Positions 1-12,545 of a stretch of DNA of 64,000 bases are shown here, in pieces. Positions within the stretch are counted from its first letter, which is position 1. Each line of letters opens with the position of its first letter. The notes below the pieces were generated by a model. It was given only the letters and a program-made list of their open reading frames with translations. It was not told where the DNA came from and did no database searches. A program made the translations under genes and the position numbers. The DNA comes from Hofstenia miamia (Eukaryota > Xenacoelomorpha > Acoela), in assembly GCA_004352715.1 (NCBI GenBank), contig SCFE01000088.1, forward strand, positions 3,166-67,165, given 5' to 3'.

Positions 1-2990
1 GGTCTGGGGTGCCAAATAGCTCCTTAATGGTGACAGCCCAAATCATGGTCACTTTAGGTTATGATTAGGTGTAGGGAATAACATCTCCTATTTGATTGAT
101 TGTACATGCACATAATATTACACACTGCAAATATACTATGTGATTGGTGAATGTGAATGCACAGCAATTATGTGCCTTTTGCATATTGTTTATTTACATG
201 AGCTGAGATAATAGAACTCTGAAATAAATTGTTTATTGAGCTTGAAATTACAACTTGAGACACACAATTAGCACCTTGGCAAGTAAATATGGCTTCATGG
301 ATATGGCTTTGGCATGATGCCATGTAAATTGGTCACTAGTTGGAATGCCTTTTTGGAAATGGTTTTGGTTCATTTTTCTACAGTGAAATTGGTGAACTAC
401 CAATCTTCATTTGTTTTGTTAGAGTATTGGCAAAATAACTAAGAATATAAAATTTAAAGATTCAGTATAACTAAAGTTTAGTAAAAGTAATATTAACTAG
501 ACCTGGAAGAAAGGGAACATAGGCAAAAATTAGAGGAATTTTAGGTCAATCTGTGTTCTCAACAAATTATAATTGTATTGAAATTTATGTTAATTGACTT
601 TGTAAGAAAAGGTTTTCTATAAATTTCAGTATAAAATTTTTGATAAAAGTCAGAAATTGTACTCTTTATTGTAATGGCATTGTGTAGGCTCACAGACAGA
701 GTCACATTTACAGTGACAGTCAGTAACAGAGTCAATGCTTGACCTAAACAATTACAANNNNNNNNNNNNNNNNNNNNNNNNNNNNNNNNNNNNNNNNNNN
801 NNNNNNNNNNNNNNNNNNNNNNNNNNNNNNNNNNNNNNNNNNNNNNNNNNNNNNNNNNNNNNNNNNNNNNNNNNNNNNNNNNNNNNNCAATTACAATGGT
901 TATTATGGACACTGGGAATGACATGGATCAGCTCTAGACATGTCTGTTTCTCATGCTGAAACTACTCTTTTTAGATTTTGTCTCTGCCTTTGCTGATGAC
1001 TTGTCTCATGAATATGGTCAATATGAGAAGTAGGAATAGAAGTAAAGTGGAGTCCCCATCACAGGTTGTATTGCTTGATCTGTTTTATTTGCAATGTCAT
1101 CTGAGAATTATCTCAAATCCTATTTACTAATTAGTGTTTAACAAAATTTTATTGTACTCATTTAACATTTTTTTGTCAGTTAACAAAAAAATGAATTAAA
1201 TTTGTAATACTTTGTAATAAAATGATTTTATACATTATGTAGAATTGTGGGCTGGTAGGGTAATTTAACTAGAAAACTAATTGACTCTGCAGAAGGTTTA
1301 AGTAGCATTCATACAAAAGCAGCCCTGATTCCAGAAAGTAGAATATCAAAGAAATTATAGATATAACATCAGTAATTCATCCAAGTAAATAATTAATTTA
1401 GGTAAACTCCAAGATGACCAATTCGTATGGCATTCCAGCTGAAGCAAAGCCTCCAGAATGAAGTAAAGTGCTTAACCTTAGTTACTGGTGCTACCCTATT
1501 TGTCTCACTTTTAATTTCTATCTCACATCGAAAAATAAAGGATCTCATTTTCATTGTTATCTCTCATCTCACTATTAAATAGTCTGTAATTACCAGGCAT
1601 TCATGCTAGCCAACAGCATAGTATCACCACAGTGTTAGGTTGTATAAGTGCATGTACGTGTTGAACTTTGAACAAGAGGTTTATTATTGTCCAATACCTA
1701 ACCATATACATAACCTAATAGGTCCACAATTTGGGCTGAATAGTCTAAAAGACCTCCAGGAGCTATGTGTTGCCCTGTACTTGAGAAAGCACTCCCAAAT
1801 TGTTGCCAAGCTTAAGCAATTATTTTCACATCAAAAATAATAGTAAAAAGAAAATATGAAGGTAAAACAGTAGTTGAAGCTGGATAAACTCTATTAACCT
1901 TTGTATACACTTTCTCTCAGTTTTATACAAAAATGCATTCATTACCTGCCTTTGTTTACAATAGAGTTGTCAGCGTAGTTTAATCATGCTAGATAATTCA
2001 TTTCCCTCGCAAATTCAATTTGAGCAATACAAATCAGCACCATCAAGGGGACAACAAACTAATGATAGCAACCTAATATCAAAATTATTGATGTGACGTC
2101 ACACTGACGTAGAATACAAGATATATCATATAAATGCTCTATAAAATTTCGCAAAATTCCCCAAGTGACTCTACAATTATATTACTTAATTATAACCTAA
2201 CTCTACTGAAGTTACCATAAGAATCACTTAAAACTACTGTAGTTAATTTTTATTTACATGTTTAGTAAAAATATTTTTGAGTAAGATAATCTTATACATT
2301 TAAGAGACAACCAATCTATTCTTCTAACTGATTTATGAGCAAACATTTAATAATTTAAAGTAAAGTCTACAACAATTTTTTTGTTGATTTGATTTGTTTA
2401 ATATTCAAAACCAGGAATTCAAAAAAAGATTACCATTACATCCAAATAAATGTTTTGCAATCAAATGCATTCCTATTAATTTCTTTATATGCAAAATTGA
2501 ATGGTGCAAGCAAAGGACAGATACAGAAGGAGGAAAAGGGAGTAGGCCCCTCTAAATAAGCAAAATTTATTGAAATTGTGCAATAAAAATTAGAAAAGAG
2601 TGAATAGGAATAGTTTTTTAAGTTTTTTTCAAAGATCTGGTAATTTTTAAATGTATTTCAACACCAAATTTTGTATTAAAAAGACACTGGAGATCTCACA
2701 AAATGATGTCATCACTGATTCACAGATATTGACAATGGGTTTGCAATGCCATCTAGTGGTGATGCAATTTCTCACTCATGTGAGGGCTGATTTTACAATG
2801 ATTCATAAACATATACTTGCTATATTGACTCAATTATTTATGTGGGGTCAATTTAGTTTAGACATTTTACAATGCTTCATATACTTGCTATGGCAACACA
2901 CTTATTTATGTGGTCATTTTCATTTGCATGCTTACTATTGTTTGCATACACAATTTATAATATACATTAGCTGAGTAATTAGGGTTACAT
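1..2990. other. AT-rich non-coding region
   Basis: No credible coding region. It contains a gap at 758-887 flanked on both sides by the same caattacaa, so the gap may be an overlap the assembler failed to close. From about 2790 to 2925 a degenerate tandem unit of about 70 bp repeats (acaatgMttcatawacttgc, then ttatttatgtggtcaattt-like). Confidence 0.5.
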
Positions 2991-3077
2991 TGCATTTGTG
3001 ATGATACCTTGCCGCCTTAATTCACATTACATTTTGCAAATGATTAATTTTATATTCCATAAAAATTCCAGCCATTT

Positions 3078-3677
3078 CTAATGATTAATCAACATCATTT
3101 AATTTATTTATCAGGAAATCTAAACTTTACATTTTTCAAATGCACTGTTATTTCATTGTAAAATATTCAGTATGCTTCTAATGATTAACATAACTATACA
3201 ATCATTGTTTTTTAATTCATTTTCAGAAATCTATACGCTCATGCAAAGGGTTAAATTTCATTTTTTCAAATATGCTTTTTTTCATTCTAAAAAATTCCAT
3301 ACATTTCTTGTAGTGATTAATGCAATCATTGTAATTTAATTTGTTTTAGAAAGTCTATACAACACATGCAAAGATTTATGTTTCAGCTTTTCAAATTTGT
3401 TGCAATATCATATTGTAAAAAATTCCACATGTTCTAATAATTAACATCTGCAATCATTGTAATTTATTTTGCTTTTGAGAAATCTATGTATATTCAAAGA
3501 GCTACATCATGTTTTTCAAATACACTGCTATTCAATTGCAAAAAATACCACATATTCTACTGATTAACATCCACAATTGTAATTAATTTGTTTTTCAGAG
3601 ATCTATACATTACATGCAAAGGGTTACAATTTCTTTTTTCAAATACACTGCTATTTCATTGTAAAAATTCCATGCTG
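3078..3677. repeat. Minisatellite, about five copies of about 120 bp
   Basis: A diverged tandem array. Each unit runs aatgattaacat... caatcattgtaattt, then a wtcagaaatctatac block, catgcaaaggg, tttttcaaatacactg, and ctatttcattgtaaaaaattccaya. Units begin near 3078, 3180, 3311, 3436 and 3558. No coding potential is shared between units. Confidence 0.75.
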
Positions 3678-5430
3678 TAAAATTTGTTTTTTGCTAATAT
3701 CTGATACACACAATGGAAAAATATTTGCAACACCTAAAAATTACAGGCATATGAAATATAAACCTACATGATGAAGGCAATATTGTTTTCTAAATGAATT
3801 ATACATGTGATGCTATTAGTAGGATTTATGCATATACATGCTTTCTTTAATACACTTTTATGATATTAGTTTTACATAATGGTCTTTTCTCTGAATTTCT
3901 TTTTGGTTTATACAGATTGTCAGGGGATGTACATGTTTGCTGACCATTACATCTTTTGTTGACTTTGAAAGTTTTCCAGTTTATTTGGTTAATGACTCTT
4001 TCCCACAGTCTTGTTGATATCTTTTCCATTGTATTGTGTAGTTGCCATAGAAATATGAAAGCATTTTCGAGGCAATTCACTGTTTTTCTAGTTGATGTAT
4101 TGTTACACACTAGATTCCCCTTCACTGGATATGATTTTCAATTTTTAAATTAGTCAAAACTCAATGTCAAGATCCCCTTCTAAATGTACAAATGCTGTAT
4201 CATTCATATAGGCACATGGTATTTAGAAAACAGATCACCAAGAATTTTGAAAAAATTATGAAATAGTCATTTATATTTGAAAAACGATGTCTATAAAATC
4301 ATTATAAATCTATAAAAAAATTTAATACATATTCAGTTAATATTATCCTAATGGTACATCAAAGTGAAAATCAATGTGTATAATTTATAGTTTCAGTAAG
4401 CTACTAGTTAAAAAAATAGCAAATTTAAAAGGCATGTGATTAAACAATATATTCAATGATAATTTAAAAAACAGAAGCGTCTGACATTTTTAGAAAACTT
4501 TTCCAGAAAACCCAATCCTTATTCTGGATGAGACATTAGTAAAACTCAAGACTTACAAAAGCGCAATTTTAATGTTATTAAAATTCAACTGAATTGTTTT
4601 CTAATTTTAAATATATGTATAGTATATTTTAAGTATTATAAATTCTATTTGAAAACATATATTGTTGGTATACAATTTTTACTTGAATGTTTAAATTTTT
4701 CATGTGTATTTGCTGCTTTAAGGTTTCCTAATTGTGATGCAGTGAAACTTGAAAACAATTAAATATTTGTAGATCATNNNNNNNNNNNNNNNNNNNNNNN
4801 NNNNNNNNNNNNNNNNNNNNNNNNNNNNNNNNNNNNNNNNNNNNNNNNNNNNNNNNNNNNNNNNNNNNNNNNNNNNNNNNNNNNNNNNNNNNNNNNNNNN
4901 NNNNNNNNNNNNNNNNNNNNNNNNNNNNNNNNNNNNNNNNNNNNNNNNNNNNNNNNNNNNNNNNNNNNNNNNNNNNNNNNNNNNNNNNNNNNNNNNNNNN
5001 NNNNNNNNNNNNNNNNNNNNNNNNNNNNNNNNNNNNNNNNNNNNNNNNNNNNNNNNNNNNNNNNNNNNNNNNNNNNNNNNNNNNNNNNNNNNNNNNNNNN
5101 NNNNNNNNNNNNNNNNNNNNNNNNNNNNNNNNNNNNNNNNNNNNNNNNNNNNNNNNNNNNNNNNNNNNNNNNNNNNNNNNNNNNNNNNNNNNNNNNNNNN
5201 NNNNNNNNNNNNNNNNNNNNNNNNNNNNNNNNNNNNNNNNNNNNNNNNNNNNNNNNNNNNNNNNNNNNNNNNNNNNNNNNNNNNNNNNNNNNNNNNNNNN
5301 NNNNNNNNNNNNNNNNNNNNNNNNNNNNNNNNNNNNNNNNNNNNNNNNNNNNNNNNNNNNNNNNNNNNNNNNNNNNNNNNNNNNNNNNNNNNNNNNNNNN
5401 NNNNNNNNNNNNNNNNNNNNNNNNNNNNNN
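3678..5430. other. AT-rich non-coding region and assembly gap
   Basis: No recognisable gene. 4778-5430 is unsequenced, and its right edge is an (AT)n tract, the probable cause of the gap. Confidence 0.5.
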
Positions 5431-5466
5431 ATATATAGTATATATGGTAAATATATATATATATGC

Positions 5467-5497
<31 letters not shown>

Positions 5498-5524
5498 ATA
5501 TATATATATATGCAATATATATAT
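5431..5524. repeat. (AT)n microsatellite at gap edge
   Basis: Nearly pure AT alternation with a few interruptions (ggtaa, gcatat), abutting the 653-bp gap. Confidence 0.9.
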
Positions 5525-5539
5525 CTGGAAAAATTATAG

Positions 5540-7832
5540 TTGTATTGATTAGTGTTCCTTCGAAATTTTATTTGTTGTTCATAAATTGCTATTCGGAACT
5601 AAGAAAACTACACTATAAATTATATAAAGAAGAAGAGCGAATAGATTTTCTAAATAAATGTAGAAAGAACAAAGTTATACCAAAATTCTTAACCCATTAG
5701 AATCCAAAATTTAACAAAATTTTTTCACGTCTTTTTTTAGGATATGAAGATGTTTTGTGACAACAAGTATCTGAACGGTTGATGAATGATATCTAATATA
5801 CGTTACCATAGATATATGGTGGTAGTCAAATGACGACCCTAGACTTATATTACATGATTTAACAGAGCCCTCTAGCATTTCTAGGCAGCGGATGTATTAC
5901 GGTAGTCAAATGACTACCGTGGCCTTTAATGGGTTAATGATATCACTTCCAATGCATTTAAAACCATTTTCCTACTTCTTTAAACCAGGACAACTACGAG
6001 CATTAACATCTACCATTAAAGATGCAAATATATGCAAAAGGAAAATAAAAGCAAATTTTGAAGAAATACTTGACAATTGTGCTCAAAAGAATTTCATCTT
6101 GCATCTATTAACTATTGATAACCATAAGAAACTAAGTACAATTAAGAAACGTCATGAAAAAAAGCTTATCAATTTAATTGAAAAAAATAGCACTGATGTT
6201 GAACAGTTTAGTATAAAGGACACAGTTCTCAATATTTCACATAGAATACTTACAAGAGATGAAGAAACTGCTTTATCATTTGGTATGAATATGAGTTGGC
6301 CAAGTAAATTTAATGAATTGAAAACCCAAGTTGATGGAGAAAATTTTTTCAATAAATTAATGTATAATGAAAAGATATCAAATAACTGTGAAAATTGGCG
6401 CAAGGATATTCAACAACTTCTAAATAGTTACCTCAAACAACCCAAAATACCGAAGAAATTAAGGAATCTTATGCATTCCTAAAAAGAACTTTCCTTTGAC
6501 AAATCAATATATATATCTAAATATGATAAAGGTAATGGAGTTATAGTGATGAATAAATCAGCGTATGTAACTAAGATGGAAACAATATTAAGTGATACAA
6601 GTAAATTTAGAAAAGAAGACACATCCAACATTACAACAAAGTTTATCAGAGAAGAAGAAAAATTCAATAAAAAGCTTCTTAAAATGAAAAAGAATGGAGA
6701 TATAACCAAGGAGCTTTATGAACAATTTAGAAACACGGGTTCACAGCCTTGCCGACTATATGGTCTTTTAAAAATACATAAAGATCTAAATAATCCACCA
6801 ATGAGACCAATACTATCAACTACAAATTTTCAAAATGTAAAGTTAACAAAATGGCTTGATAAACTATTGAAAAAATACATTCCAACAAAATGCAACATAA
6901 AAGATACGCCTGATTTTTTATCAAAATTATCACAAAGATTTAACTCAAATACCAATAATTTTCTAGTAAGTTACGATGTGAAGTCTTTATTCACGAATAT
7001 ACCAATTAAAAGAACAATTGATCATATCATAGCAACTATTCCAGAAGATGAGATATCAGTAACTCATGATACTTTGCCAAAATTATTACGCCATTTCTAT
7101 TCAATAATAACATCTACAGACAAATTGAAGGCATGGCAATGGGATCAGCATTAGGTCCCACAATGGCAGCATTCGCAATGGATATCATTGAATGTAATTT
7201 TGATGAAAGAACTTCTAATAAGCCTAGTTGTTATTTCCGATATGTTGATGACACTTTTGCAATTTTTCAAGAAAAAGAGGAAGCGGACATTTTTTCAAAT
7301 ATCTTAACAGTATTGTCCCGGAAATTCAATTTACTATGGAATTTCAAAAAGACCATAAAATAAATTTTCTTGTTGTCTGCATACACAATTTAAATAGTAA
7401 ATATGAGACAAGTTGGCACATCAAGGAGACAAATTCAGGATTATACATCCCGTATACTTCAAATTGCAACATATCCTACAAAAGCAATACAATCAAGGCC
7501 TTATTTAATAGAGCAAAAATGATATCTTCAAATTACCAACATCTAACATCTGCAGCTAACAAAATTTTTAACATTTTAGAAAGTAACGGTTACCCTCACA
7601 AATTGATCAAGAAATATTCTATTGCATTATTTTCAAATGACACCACTAAGCACATTCCCGAAAAAAGCATTGATGAAACCAAGACTGATGTTTATTTAAA
7701 GCTTCCCTATATAGAAAACCAAGTAAAAAATTTAAAGAAAAAAATTAGAATAATGAATACAAAATTAAAAAGAACAAAGATCATTCCAATATTGACATCA
7801 TATAAAACAAAAGATATGTTTCTAAATAAAGA
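5540..7832 (+). pseudogene. Penelope-like retroelement, RT-encoding ORF, broken
   Basis: Reverse transcriptase of a Penelope-like element (PLE). An N-terminal stretch with FLNKCRKNKVIPK is followed, after an inserted MITE (5693-5933), by the linker with RILTRDEETALSFGM, then the RT core: RLYGLLKIHK, MRPILST, FLVSYDVKSLFTNIP, MAMGSALGPTMAAFAM and the catalytic YVDD at 7241-7252, then ETSWHIKETNSGLYIPYTSN. PLEs prime reverse transcription at a nick made by a C-terminal GIY-YIG endonuclease. That domain is missing here because the sequence breaks at the single N at 7833, just after KTKDMFLNK. Defects: one in-frame TAA at 6480-6482, a frameshift near 7105 and another near 7300. Base composition is as AT-rich as the surroundings. 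A related copy at 30207-30613 supplies the missing C-terminus. Dead as it stands. Confidence 0.93.
5693..5933. mobile_element. piggyBac-type MITE inserted in the Penelope ORF
   Basis: A 241-bp non-coding insert flanked by TTAA on both sides (5689-5692, 5934-5937), beginning CCCATTAGAA and ending TTTAATGGG, so short terminal inverted repeats CCCATTARA. Removing the insert with one TTAA copy rejoins the flanking PLE reading frame exactly (KVIPKF on the left, LMISLPMHLK on the right). Subterminal repeats ggtagtcaaatgac occur twice near the right half. TTAA target duplication with CCC ends is the piggyBac signature; no transposase is present, so it is non-autonomous. Confidence 0.8.
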
Positions 7833-7835
7833 NTG

Positions 7836-8958
7836 GTTGCGCAACCCCATTTACTTGTGCAAATGTTTCATGTGTAGTAAAATCTAAACCTGTAAGTTCT
7901 CCAACGAAAGATCTACGACCAATATCTATAACGCACTCAATATCAAAAATTGCTGAAAGCATACTACTTGAAAAAGAAATAATAGATAAAATAATTTGTA
8001 ATCTAGATGAAAAGCAATTTGGTGTTATCCCTAGAAGATCAACTGTTTCAGCCCTTTTGCATATCACTCAGCAGTGGATTAACCATATAGAAAATCAAGG
8101 AACATATCTTAGAATTTTTTTATTTGATTTCAAGAAAGCATTTGATTTGATTAGTCACCCATTATTGATAGAACGTTTGTTTGAAATTGGAATTAACACC
8201 ATTACTATTCAATGGATAATATCATTTCTAACTAAAAGATGTCAACGCGTGAAATTACCTTGTGGCACGACGTCATTGTGGAAGAAATTATGTGCAGGAA
8301 TCCACCAAGCAACAAAAATGGGGCCTTGGTTATTTATTTTAGTTGTAAATAAACTTTTAATAAATTACGACGACCGAGTCAAATACGTTGATGATACAAC
8401 AGCATGGGAAGTATGCCATGATGAAACTCCATCTAAATCAGTGTCACTTGTATCTTCCGTTAACAATTTGAGTAAAGATTCTCTTATGAAAATAATTTTT
8501 AACAAAACAAAAGTATTAACTATTTGTCCATTAAAGTCTTTTTTATTACCAACTGAAATATATATAGAAAATATTCAAATTGAAAGAGTATAATCATGCA
8601 AGCTTTTTGGTGTCGTTTTACAAAACAATTTAAAATGGTCAGAAAATACGAATTACATTGTTAAAAAAGCAGCAAAAGGACTTCACTGTATTACACTTCT
8701 AAAAAGATCAGGTGCATCCATTTCAGAATTAGTTTTAATTTATAAGACCATGATTCGACCAATATTAGAATATTACTCTCCTGTTTGGAATTATGCCTTA
8801 ACTCAAAAGGAAATTGCCTAAATTGAACGTATTCAGAGACGTGCCTTTAAAATTATAAGACCATCATTAAATTATATGGAAGCGTGCATTGATTTATATA
8901 TTTTAGAATCAACATGTGATCAAAATATGCATTTACTAAAAAATAAGTATTGTTAATA
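7836..8958 (+). pseudogene. APE-type LINE reverse transcriptase, RT to C-terminus, broken
   Basis: Non-LTR retrotransposon RT (Jockey/CR1-like group). Visible blocks in order: KDLRPISITHSISKIAES, KQFGVIPRRSTVSALL, FLFDFKKAFDLISHPLL, GIHQATKMGPWLF, catalytic YVDD at 8384-8395, then KLFGVVLQNNLKWSENTNY, KKAAKGLHCITLLKRSGAS, MIRPILEYYSPVWNYAL and IERIQRRAFKIIRPSLNY. The fragment starts right after the N at 7833, so its join to the Penelope element may be an assembly decision. Defects: TAA at 8591-8593 and TAA at 8819-8821; the last recognisable residues fade near 8900. No 3' poly(A) or TAA tail is visible. Confidence 0.9.
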
Positions 8959-9075
8959 ATTGAAGAGCATTAATAGCGGAAAAAAAAATTTTCAAAATGC
9001 ATATCTTGATTAATATGTAAATTCCAAGAGAAATATTACAATAAGCTAGATAGCCTATTTTAATTCTACAACGAC

Positions 9076-9114
<39 letters not shown>

Positions 9115-9211
9115 TTCACTAAAAATTTTTAAAAGTAGTATACATATTTTAGAATCTACATATGTTCAAAATATGCATTTACTGAAAAATTCTACTACGA
9201 CAACATATATC

Positions 9212-9237
<26 letters not shown>
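8905..9237. repeat. Local duplication with (AT)n tracts
   Basis: A segment atattttagaatcaacatg...aaaatatgcatttact occurs at 8905-8942 and again at 9146-9183, and attctacWacgacRacat precedes an (AT)n tract twice (9063-9112 and 9195-9237). This looks like a partial tandem duplication of the LINE 3' flank. Confidence 0.6.
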
Positions 9238-9243
<6 letters not shown>

Positions 9244-9244
9244 T

Positions 9245-10008
9245 ATTTATTCTTATATGCTTATATCGCCGCATAATATACCACACAAAATTTTTTTCGG
9301 CACTCAATAGGGAAATGTACAATAATTTTTATTCGCCCGTCAGTTCCTCCTTAATATTTTCCCATTGCATTGATAAATACGCCTAAGCTTCTAAAATTGA
9401 CACTACTTTAAAAATAGGAATTTTCTTAGAAAATGAGTTAGGCTTTTCAAGAACTTCAGGCACTTCAATATACTTTAGAACAATTATTTAACATTAGAAC
9501 CAGTTCACCAATAGATGTATCCTTGCCTCACGATTTCCAATTTTCCTAAGAGGATTCAAGGAAATTGTTTGAAATTTTGGAAAAAACGGATTGTCATTTT
9601 AAGAGTCCACCAGGCTGTTTAAGATTGAAAGGTTTATTACGTTCTAGATATAGGAAAGCATAATTAGCTGATTTAATTGTGTTCACTATATGAATACCCC
9701 TGACATGTTCTTAGAGACTTTGTACACTTTCACGTAAATTTCATGTCCGTATTTGGACGCCATATTTTCGACAGATATTAGATTTGAATTTACTATTTTG
9801 TTTTTTGGGGAAATTAGAAGGATTGACTTATTTTAAGGATCTCATTTCCATTGTTTTACTGAATATATACAACAGGGAACATTACATTACACGTTTTTAT
9901 TTGTAATCAGTTTTATAGTGCTATCGAATAAAGTACACGACATTTGAATTTTCACAAAGTTGTTTACATATTAAACATTACTTACATTCGATTTTTATCA
10001 TTTTCTAA
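9245..10008. other. AT-rich non-coding region
   Basis: No gene or repeat recognised. Could hold the 5' flank of the candidate exon at 10009. Confidence 0.4.
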
Positions 10009-10050
10009 ATGGACGTACAATTAAAGCCTGACAATTCACAGATAATACAG
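10009..10050 (+). CDS. Candidate initial coding exon (14 codons)
   Basis: ATG followed by 14 open codons, MDVQLKPDNSQIIQ, ending exactly at a consensus CAG|GTAAGT donor (phase 0), with G at +4 of the start. The peptide is hydrophilic with no signal sequence. The next phase-0 exon on this strand with good sites is 16384-16647, but that link is unproven. Very short, so chance cannot be excluded. Confidence 0.3.
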
Positions 10051-11330
10051 GTAAGTTATAACTCTATGTATATGAATTCCCTGACATATAGACTAGCTAC
10101 ATTCTGAGATCTCTGTGAGTACACTTGGTAGACAAATAGTCTTTGTAACGCCTATGACATTTAACTAAATAACTTCATAAGTATTTCAATATTTTGCACG
10201 AATTGCCATGTTATTTGTTACATGTGTTAATACGTTTGTAGCCTTTTTCAATCGTTCATGTCGTTTCTTGGAATCTTTTCAAATTTAATATATGGGTATA
10301 CTTGATTTGTGGTTAGTAGGAAAAGTAAAGAGAGCCTTGTGCAGAGGCAAATGCAGCATATTTCTTGAGCATAAGTCAATGAAAAACTAAATTTCAGTTG
10401 TACCAAATGCAAAACAACGTTTAATTTTGATCCGCTTTTTATTTAGCAACAAATATGCTGTGATATTTCGACTAGTGGCGGCCGCCTGAACATATCTCCG
10501 TGCTAGTCAACTAAAATTATGAACATACACCAATTCTTTGCTTTACCTTTGCAATATGATATAAGTTGTAACACAAAAATTAGGGCTATGTATTAAACGA
10601 AAATATTAGAATTCCAATTTTAGACTAAGCAAAAGTTAAGCTTTTCCTTTCTAAATAATTTTTCTTCCTTTCATCGACCTCATTGCTGTAAAATAACAAC
10701 AATATTCATCGGTTAACCCAGAATCCCGTATTAAAAAAAATAAATTTAATACTTTTTTAAGTATTTTTATCAAACTAAGCAATTAAATTTTGATTGCTTT
10801 TTTAATCCTTCATGTCAACGAGAATGTAGCGCTGCTGGCAATACTGTCACTTGAAAGTAGAAATCAAACGTCAGGATCGCCGTGAATCTGGATCCGGGTC
10901 TAGATCTAGAGAAGCATCGATCTGATCCATGGATATCTATTGATCATTGTGGATCAAAATTAAAGATATATTTATTCATTCAAGTTAAGTAAAATACCCG
11001 AAAATGAACAATGAAAAACTGACAATCATTTTGTTGTAAAAATCTGACAGTGTTAATACGTGTGTACTAATCATATTACACCATGAGAGCTAACTACATG
11101 TTTGGTATAATAATCAAAATGCTAGGGCGTACACTGAGGGCATGTGTAATTTTCTGTCTCTTTCCACTAAGGTGTTAAAAAAACTCAAAAATACGCGTTT
11201 ATTTGAAATGTATCTTAAAAGAATTTTCCTGTTGGATATGGATATGGATCCTCTATCAATCGATCCATCTAAACTTGATTAGATATAGATCAGAAAAAAT
11301 GTCGAACGCGCCTTGATGCCACACATGAAC
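10051..11330. other. Intergenic or intronic DNA with two GATC-rich patches
   Basis: Mostly AT-rich. Patches at 10888-10960 and 11238-11292 are dense in GATC/GGATC words (ggatccgggtctagatctag; ggatatggatatggatcc) and look like diverged copies of one repeat, partly in opposite orientation. Confidence 0.4.
10430..10488 (+). mobile_element. Solo terminus of a Tc1-type MITE
   Basis: gtgatatttcgactagtggc followed by ggccgcctg resembles the right end of the 266-bp MITE at 16989-17254 (gtgatgcaaatccagtggcg...gtggctg). No matching left end was found nearby, so it is truncated or diverged. Confidence 0.45.
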
Positions 11331-11443
11331 TCATGGTAATGATAAGCAAAGGTTGAAGCGGTCCGGACTGGGCCACGCAGGCTGCAAGCTGAAACATTCC
11401 ATTTGGACATCTGGCTGCTCCGAGCCGTAAAAAAATATATGAG
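11331..11443 (-). CDS. Candidate terminal exon, unidentified
   Basis: On the minus strand a strong polypyrimidine acceptor (gactcacacttcacccccag) precedes a GC-richer stretch. One frame reads FYGSEQPDVQMECFSLQPAW and then SPDRFNLCLSLP before TGA at 11333-11331. The two other frames are also open for some distance, so the frame is uncertain. No family recognised. Local GC rise in very AT-rich DNA supports function or a transposon origin. Confidence 0.25.
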
Positions 11444-11509
11444 CTGGGGGTGAAGTGTGAGTCACAATTTTTTGTGAAACGGTATATCTGAAATAACTTC
11501 AACATGTAT

Positions 11510-12513
11510 CATCAGTTTGATTTGATGTGCAGCTTATCATACTTTTTAGGACATCATTTCATTGGTGTTCCTTCAGATAATCCTATTATTGACATTTTCC
11601 TTATTTATAAAAACGTGCATACTTTGGTTGATATGACATACAAGAAATTAATGACGTAGTATTTGGACTTGTGTAAATGAGGAAATGACCTGTTCATTCT
11701 TGCTTCAATATATTCGTGTCGTAGTTTGTCAAATGATAGTATAATGCATCAGAGACTTGGACGAAGTTTTCTTTTCGGCTACAATGCCAATCTAAAACAC
11801 ATTCAATAAATTGGACATCATCTAGCACTAAGGGACTCGAATAATGTTTCATTTTCCTGGTAAAAGTAAAATGGGCAAGTCTAAAATGTTCATAAATTTT
11901 TAATTTTATAAATATTTGGTTATTCAACTAAGGGGTTTTCCATCACTTTTCAATAAAAAAAATTACTCAATAAAAAAAGAGATTTTGTTTTATAAATAAT
12001 CTACAAAATTTGAAATTCAATTGAGCTTCAATGACATGTTTTACAAACGTGATCTGGCGCAAGTGTTGTTTTCAAATAAATGCGTACATGATTCAGATAA
12101 GTAAATGCTTTCACATAATCAGACAAATTTTATTTTGTGGAAATATATATTTACAACCTCTTATATGTGCATGTGGAAACGCCATTTCAGAATTACATTG
12201 AATTTCTAATCACCTCTTTGGAATTTCAAGGAATGCAATGTACATATCTGATACAAAAACTACACCGAGTTTTGCATTGCATAACCTATTCAATTTGGGT
12301 GTTAATTTTTCAGCATTAATGTTGTTTTTCCGTGTTTTCGTTAATATTAATAGAAATTCAATTAGCGTGCTTGTCCATTGGCAATAATTTTTCCCCACTT
12401 TACCTCACCTCACGAATTTTTCCCTGAGCATCCTCATTGGGCCCAATTATGCGTACGAAAAAATAATGTGTATATATGTCGATTCTAACTTGATTTTTTT
12501 CCAAACTTATGCA

Positions 12514-12545
<32 letters not shown>

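Noticed and set aside
4718-5515. Long open frames on the minus strand
   Set aside because: Almost entirely gap Ns plus (AT)n translated as Tyr/Ile repeats.
10470-10950. SpeI/NotI-like string at 10474-10488 and clustered BamHI, XbaI, BglII, ClaI, NcoI and EcoRV sites at 10888-10940 suggesting cloning-vector polylinker
   Set aside because: The first matches the end of a local Tc1-type MITE, the second resembles a natural GATC-rich repeat seen again at 11238-11292; no vector backbone sequence is present.
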